Shown in pieces: positions 8,784-13,838 of a DNA stretch of 13,838 nucleotides. The stretch spans positions 1-13,838 of the forward strand of contig NWUY0304376404.1 of assembly GCA_004151065.3 (NCBI GenBank). The letters run 5' to 3'. The translations under genes were made by a program, and so were the position numbers. The stretch is from Larix sibirica (Eukaryota; Streptophyta; Pinopsida; Pinales; Pinaceae). Below the pieces are notes generated by a model. The model was not told where the DNA came from, made no database searches, and saw only the letters and a program-made list of their open reading frames with translations. The number at the start of each line of letters is the position of its first letter. Within the stretch, counting starts at the first letter, position 1.

Positions 8784-8795
8784 TGGTATCATATC
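8784..8795 (+). other. primer-binding-site-like sequence (initiator methionine tRNA type)
   Basis: TGGTATCATATC matches 10 of 12 bases of TGGTATCAGAGC, the complement of the initiator methionine tRNA 3' end used by many plant LTR retrotransposons, Copia types in particular. It starts two bases after the LTR's terminal CA, the usual spacing. The two mismatches fit a decayed copy. Confidence 0.55.
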
Positions 8796-9390
8796 TTGGT
8801 AGACACTCACAATGGAATGAGAGTTGTCTGATCAAGTTTGGGTTACCTTGATCTACATGGTAGAATGTAGATTGAGTCTGTGTCGGGCAAGATATGTTGA
8901 AATGAGCTTTTCCATAGCCGAGATCTGGATGGTGGAGTGTGAATTGGTGTGGGTGGATCCATTGTCATGACAGGTCCTCTTGAGAATCAATTGAAGTACC
9001 ATATCTTAGTTTTGGTAAAGGAAGTTACGGAGTGTGGGTATATAGATGTATTTTCCAGTAAATCAGAGCATGTATGTTTTTGGTATTCTTTGTTTTCTGA
9101 GGATAGTTTTAGATCTAAGAATAAATGGTTGGTTTGAGCAAAGGGGGTTTTGGGGGATCGATTTCGAGGTCACATGGATGCTTGAGAAGGTTCAAATATG
9201 AAGGGATAGATCCATGGTTGAAGAGTTCAAAGTCGATAAGGTTCGTGGATGGTCGAATCAGTGCATTCAATGGATCAGTTGGAGTTGTGTTCAATCGTAT
9301 TAGTAAATTAAATAGTTAAAGTCAACCTATCAAATTAAAAAGGGTGATTGACCAAGAACATGAGTTGAACATATTCGGGTTGACAAATTG
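8796..9390 (+). mobile_element. internal leader of the LTR element; two short frames of unknown meaning
   Basis: The sequence after the primer-binding site would be the leader and start of gag. Two short plus-strand frames, 8949-9137 and 9125-9319, lack an identifiable domain, conserved cysteine-histidine knuckle or strong length support. I do not call them genes. Confidence 0.3.
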
Positions 9391-10250
9391 TTGACAGTTC
9401 AACTAGTGGTTGATGGGAATGCAGATTGACCAGTGGTCGATGGGAACACAGATCCACTAATGGATGATAGATCGCTGGATGGTCAAAGACAAAGTGATCG
9501 ATCAGGTAATCAATGGGTTTGACTATTTGAATGAGCCTATGGTCGAAGGGGTAAATTTAGGATATGGCCGACTAGTAATTGTGAGGAAAAATATCCTTTG
9601 AATGGGCTGAGGTCACCAACATACTAGGTTTCTGTAGAAATCAAGCGAGGGTTTTCATTCAAACAAAACTAGATTAGGAGTTCAAAAGATAAAAATGAAT
9701 ACATAGTGGATCTATTTCAAAATTAGAGATCATATCCACACTAAAAAAATGGATCTATGTCTCATCGGGATCCAAATGAAATGTGTCTTAGTCTTGCACA
9801 ACTTGGGCAATCACAAAATATGATGATGTTACTATAATTCTAAGGTATTCAATCCAAACCAGCTAAAGGTACCAGTCCTAACCATGTAAATAAATGAGAT
9901 GAAGTCGAACATTGAGGAAACCTTTTGATTACTAGCCAATGATGTAAATCGTTAACAAAAGTGAGGAAATGCACTAATAATGAAAATGGGACCCAAGGTA
10001 CCTAGTACATTCTAACAGGTGTGAATAGATGTTCTTGAAGTCGAACACCTGAAGAATCCATCGAGTAAGGGACATTAATGTATTCCCATAACTCAATGAC
10101 GAGGGAAATTTCCATTGATGACTGCAATCCCCAAGGTACTACCGAAAACTCTAGAGCAAGATGAGTTGAAGTCGATGGGAAGAAGTCCATTGGAAGGGAG
10201 GCCTTAAGGAATCCTCCATCATCCAACACGAGGAACAATCAAAGACTTAT
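9391..10250 (+). pseudogene. decayed coding-like region inside the LTR element
   Basis: One plus-strand frame (codon boundary at 9748) gives scattered protein-like pieces such as NGSMSHRDPNEMCLSLAQLG at 9748-9807, and, further on, SMTREISIDDCNPQGTTENS and KKSIGREALRNPPSSNTRNN. Many stops break it. Its position downstream of the LTR and primer site suggests gag or a neighbouring ORF, but no gag, protease or reverse transcriptase motif can be pointed to. Chance reading cannot be excluded. The minus-strand frame at 10002-10238 is its complement. Confidence 0.25.
9402..9485 (+). repeat. imperfect tandem repeat, about 27-28 bp, three degenerate units
   Basis: Three successive units share a pattern of CTAGTGGTTGATGGGAAT, then CAGTGGTCGATGGGAACA, then the more diverged TAATGGATGATAGATC. 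The first two are clear relatives and the third is weak. TTGAC and GTCGA cores recur through 9370-9545. They could encode repeated residues (VVDGNAD, VVDGNTD) of a decayed protein. Confidence 0.5.
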
Positions 10251-11560
10251 CTGATCTGGAGTAGGACTGAGTACATGATGAAACATACTAACACCAAGGA
10301 ATGGCCGACACATGAGGTCAAGGCAACTGCAGAATGGCCGACACAGGTTATATCCTTGAACAGTGAGCACGACACAAGAGTGACTTAGGCAGCTTTGAAC
10401 ACAAAGGGACCATGATATAAATCTGCAATGTAGGAGACATTAATAGATTCTCCATATGATTGGAAGAGTAACCAACCAGAGGAATAAAAACTCTAAGATC
10501 AAGCCTTAAATCCTAAATCCAAAAACTAGAACCTAACTTGTTTAGAGATTTAAGACTGCTACTATGTTTAAGGATGATTTGACTTGCTGCCACTAACTAA
10601 CATATATTTGAGATCTCCCCGCCCTCTCTTTTTATAATATTTCATTTTTAGTGTCTTTTTTATATTATAAGTCCCGAAAAAGAATAAAATAATGCTATAT
10701 TACTTTGGAGAATATGACCATCACATGGCGTGCAACTACGTTCCAAGCACACATAACATATCTATGCAGAAAACACAAAAAATGGATGTTTAGGATGTGG
10801 ATGCTCTTCAAGCATGTCTTCTTCGGTAAGGGTAGCAAGATGTGACTGCATTAAGTAGCAAAGTAAATCAGTCTTAGGAGAATGCATATGCAGTAAGAGG
10901 CTAAATGGAAAAATGCAATAGAAACTAGACTCAAAAGCGCAAGCAACAAAATGCAAGTATAGTAACACAAAACACAAAATTTTGAGAGTCTCCCAAGGTA
11001 ATGGCCATAATAATATTTAGAGAGAGTCATGAATCATGAGGCTTAAACTCAACAACATGGCAGGTCTAATCAAGGACTCTTGATCCTAACACATACTTTT
11101 CAATGGGCACTATAAAACATCAAGGGTTCTAACTATGGCACCCATGAGTTGGTAAGCTCTAACATGGAAGTTACAATTTTTCTGGAGACATAGGGCTATT
11201 GTCACAACTCCATGTGTTGGGATACTAAGGCGTGAAAATAATGGCAAGGATGATGCAAATTATGCACTCTAGAAATGACCTACCCTATATGCCAGTTGAG
11301 ATCACAAACCTTTTAAACAAACTACCAATTGGAAAAAATTGTGCTTTGGTTCTCGTTCTCTTGTCAAGTTACTCAAAAATAGGCAAAATGGCATTAGTAT
11401 TAGTTGACAATTGCTAAAATAGGGACAAAACTAAATAAAATTGGTTAATTTTTTTTGATATAAGTAATTGACCTAGTAAAAATTAAATTACTTATACATT
11501 TCACCATGTTTTTTTACCCCTTTGGATATTTTTTCCCTAGATTTTCAATTGTTGACTGCA
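10251..11560. other. no gene recognised; repetitive AT-rich sequence
   Basis: A 14-bp direct repeat, GAATGGCCGACACA, occurs at 10299-10312 and 10332-10345. Short frames at 10762-10977 (minus) and 11232-11417 (plus, GTG start) have no recognisable domain and no supporting context. I see no RNA gene or terminal repeat, and nothing marks where the LTR element ends. Confidence 0.5.
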
Positions 11561-11884
11561 ATGTCCTCAAGCCATAATTTAAGCTTCTGTTAGTTCCATG
11601 AATTCTTCTCTTCTTTTCTCTTTCATTTTCATCCATTTTTTACTATTTTTAGTCTAATATTTTGACTTTTAGATTCATTCTAATTCCAAATCCGCACATT
11701 TGCGCCTTTTGTTCTCACGGGATGTGGATTACCCAAGTATTCACACCTATATAGTGTATAGGGCGCGGATGTTTTCACCTATCTAGAAGGAAAATCTAGA
11801 AGGAAAAATGTGAATGCATGGTAGAAAGTTGTAAAAGTTGCGCCTTGGCTAAAACATTGAGTTTTTTGTGCAAATGGATTTCAT
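11561..11884 (+). other. leader-like region before the decayed ORF, with 13-bp tandem repeat
   Basis: A T-rich stretch is followed by a GC-richer block with CCTATATAG (TATATAG at 11748-11754), a weak TATA candidate. TCTAGAAGGAAAA is duplicated exactly in tandem at 11782-11794 and 11795-11807. It directly precedes the decayed coding region starting near 11892, so it may be that element's promoter and leader. This is inference from position. Confidence 0.35.
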
Positions 11885-11891
11885 ATGGAGG

Positions 11892-12730
11892 GAGAGGGAG
11901 CACGAGGATATTTATTATGATGCCTTGGGAGACCCATTAACACTAAATTCCCTTTGCCATTGCGGATTGCTAAAGTTTTTAGATTCTACTACATGAGGGC
12001 CCAAAAGGGCTGCTACAGGTACTGATCCGCTATTGGGACCCTAATCAGGTTGCACATTGTCAAAGGGGAGGTGCTGGATATCACAATGGATGAAATTTAA
12101 TTTCTTACTAGATTATCATGGAGAGGGTCCTTGAGAACCTTAAAGGTTCAACTAGAGGATAATTTTTTTAAACCATGTAGGAGTATGTGAACACATTTTG
12201 TGTTCCAGAGACCCAACATTTAGGTACAAAAGTTCCTATTTCTAGCATTTATAGCTCCCGTTTAAAAATAATTCTAACCATGACTACCATGGTAGCGGGC
12301 TCAATAGCCTTACACTTTTCCTCAAAAGGATTTATGCACATTGGAGTTGAGTGTTTTAGATCCACGGTCTTCAATTGGTACACTTGTCTCTTAAACAACA
12401 TGAAGATACATTTGACCAATTACAAGACATGTAAGAACAAAAAATTCGACTATGGAAGCATTCTAGTCTCATTCTTCTTTGAGAGGCTTCCAACTATGAT
12501 CCCGAGAGTATCACTACCACCATTGGACGCCCAAGAGCCTATGATGACATGGTGGACCAATCTTATGTACCAGTTGGGAGGAAGAGCATTTCAAATAGTA
12601 TTTGATGATGAGTTATTTGAGTGGTGGGGTAAATAGATCCCAACCATAGAGGAGTTCCCATATTCTGGGTTAGAATTTAGAGGAGACCCTAAATTAGTCC
12701 TTTCTCTTGGATCAACATAGGGTTGGATTG
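11892..12730 (+). pseudogene. decayed plant-mobile-domain-like multi-copy ORF, first exon
   Basis: Three frames join into one degraded protein. 11892-11996: REHEDIYYDALGDPLTLNS and HCGLLKFL. About 11978-12180: MRAQKGCYRY, then, after a TGA, VKGEVLDITMDEI and FLTRLSWRGSLRTLK, with TAA for the expected tyrosine between them. 12187-12636: the longest open part (149 codons, GTG at the left), with TKVPISSIYSSRLKIILTM and KKFDYGSILVSFFFERLP and ending FDDELFEWWGK, then past a TAG with FPYSGLEFRGDPKLVLSLG. The order of motifs resembles uncharacterised plant-mobile-domain-like or transposon-associated proteins that I recall as abundant in gymnosperms. The family name is uncertain. Two frameshifts and at least four in-frame stops make it non-functional. 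Confidence 0.5.
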
Positions 12731-12839
12731 GTGAGTAATGTTTTTTTACATATTTCATTTTTTTTAATTTTTCAAATATTTTGAAGAGGAAAATATTTTT
12801 GGTGTGTAATATTAATGACAAACATTGACAATGATGTAG
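12731..12839 (+). other. possible intron of the decayed ORF
   Basis: The coding-like frame ends at GGATTG|GTGAGT (junction 12730/12731), a good plant splice donor. A T-rich stretch (12741-12780) follows, and GATGTAG at 12833-12839 could be the acceptor, though it lacks a close pyrimidine tract. If this is an intron, the element was not copied from spliced RNA. Confidence 0.35.
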
Positions 12840-13240
12840 ACATTGGACCAGAGTGCCCATCCAGACAACCCTACTTGAGACAAAATGATCCTAGAGTGGG
12901 GGAGGGGTGGAGTCCACCTTGAATTCCATGGATGAGAACCTTAGAGGTCTCACCCTTGGCATCCCCACTAACAAGATTGAGCACTTTCCAGAGGCCATGC
13001 AACAACAAGTGGTAGGAGTACCTTCCCAATGGATCAGATTGTTTCGACAGGTGGCCACTCGTGTCTTGTGCTACAGAGTCACAACAAGAGCTTAGGATTG
13101 AATCTAGTCATATCTTTTTGTACTTTTGGTCCATGATGGACATTTTGTACCTATTCGATGTATATGCACCATTATGGGCTAGGAGGCCCCTATTTTGTAT
13201 TATGACTCACATACTTTTACATTAATGAAAACAACTTTTG
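12840..13240 (+). pseudogene. possible second exon and 3' tail of the decayed ORF
   Basis: After the possible acceptor one frame reads IGPECPSRQPYLRQNDPRVG before a stop. A second frame, 12907-13095 (GTG start), reads TLGIPTNKIEHFPEAMQQQV and ends at TAG. No domain is recognised in either. The sequence beyond 13100 is T-rich and non-coding, as expected for a 3' untranslated region, and ends near an ATTAATGAAAAC stretch. Boundaries are approximate. Confidence 0.3.
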
Positions 13241-13293
13241 TCGGCCTTATATACAATTTGCACATCCTCTTGTTCTTTGTATTGTGCTTGCTT

Positions 13294-13737
13294 TTAATTG
13301 TGTGACAAATGCCAATCTAAGACATAATTATCTAATGTATCAGACACATAATTAAGTTTCCTTGGCACATGAATATAAGTAATGGATTCAAAGTGACATT
13401 CAAGAAGGCACCTCCGCATAAAATTATGTACTAACGTAGGAAGACAAACACAATATATGCCATTCAATTGTGACACCACCGACAATGAGTCCAGGTGGAT
13501 AGTTAACTATTGGATTCCAAGTGAAATTGTCCCCCAAAATAACTCAATTACAACACTACACTCAACAATTTTATTGGTAGTCGGACTGAGAGACACTCCA
13601 CCTGAGCGCACAAGTTGCCCAATGGGATCGTAGATTACCCAAGATGTGGAATGCATGTTATGAGTGTGAATACAAGCTCCATCTACATATCCCATGAACA
13701 TAGATTCATTTGACGACATTTTCCAATCAAGAACAAA
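13294..13737 (-). pseudogene. retroelement RNase H domain, one in-frame stop
   Basis: One minus-strand frame runs from just after a TGA (13738-13740) to TAA (13294-13296), broken only by TAG at 13507-13509. It reads as a plant retroelement RNase H, the enzyme that degrades RNA in RNA-DNA hybrids during reverse transcription. The expected acidic residues are in order: D in GYVDGAC (codon 13681-13683), E in TNKIVECSVVIEL, D in LTIHLDSLSVVSQLNG (codon 13489-13491), and D in VPRKLNYVSDTLDNYVLDW (codon 13339-13341). The typical PIGQLVRSGGVSL and ESITYIHVPRK blocks surround them. The GNPGP-like segment after the first D is replaced by IHTHNMHSTS. The frame between the two halves is unshifted, so a single nonsense change separates them. 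No reverse transcriptase was seen in the 100 bp remaining upstream. The element type (LINE or Ty3-like) cannot be decided from this domain alone. Confidence 0.8.
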
Positions 13738-13740
13738 TCA

Positions 13741-13838
13741 CAATGAGCAACGACCAATACTAATAAAAAACATAAAAGTAAAAGCAACCTAAGCTACTTG
13801 TAATAAAACAAGTCCAAGCATATTTTGCTGAGACAACA
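13741..13838. other. window edge, sequence upstream of the RNase H domain
   Basis: On the minus strand this would be the region before the RNase H domain. It is AT-rich with stops and gives no recognisable reverse transcriptase or linker, so the domain is either cut off from its polyprotein or begins after a decayed stretch. Confidence 0.4.

Noticed and set aside
10762-10977. 71-codon minus-strand frame with a hydrophobic N-terminus
   Set aside because: The hydrophobic run resembles a signal or membrane segment but is typical of AT-rich DNA. There is no domain, no promoter and no conserved neighbour.
11232-11417. 61-codon plus-strand frame
   Set aside because: It needs a GTG start, is short, and has no identifiable motif or context.
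12591-12860. 89-codon minus-strand frame
   Set aside because: It overlaps the end of the plus-strand decayed ORF and its possible intron, and its peptide reflects the complement of T-rich intron sequence.

Overview
The window looks like plant nuclear DNA, most probably from a large, repeat-rich genome such as a gymnosperm. One intact, intronless, GC-richer gene lies in about 12.8 kb of AT-rich sequence made largely of decayed retroelement-like material. There is no bacterial-type gene packing, no operon, and no tRNA, rRNA or CRISPR array. The taxonomic call is inference from the encoded plant membrane-protein family and from the repeat style.

Layout. 1-1340: a plus-strand frame that reads like protein between many stops, probably an old multi-copy element. 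1341-4370: AT-rich sequence with no gene, carrying two clear short tandem duplications. 4371-4570: a small GC-richer island ending in a strong splice-donor match, followed by an AT-rich inverted repeat (4624-4718) and a gene-proximal region with two repeated motifs. 5359-6378: the only gene judged intact, a 339-residue protein with about six membrane spans, matching a conserved plant family of unknown function. 6913-8230: a decayed plus-strand retroelement-like coding region with poly(A)-type signals. 8241-8795: a probable long terminal repeat (LTR) with a TATA box, a hairpin, a CA end and a primer-binding-site-like sequence, followed by decayed internal sequence to about 10250. 10250-11560: nothing recognisable. 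11560-13240: a decayed plus-strand multi-copy gene-like element with frameshifts and a plausible intron. 13294-13737: a minus-strand RNase H domain from a retroelement, broken by one in-frame stop.

The parts do not form a pathway. The membrane-protein gene is the functional locus and the rest is mostly its transposon-derived surroundings. I found no convincing new multi-gene system. The points most worth checking are the gene's 5' structure (upstream exon, overlapping upstream ORF, repeated promoter motifs), the LTR boundary, and the three or four decayed ORFs, whose families I can describe but not name with certainty.
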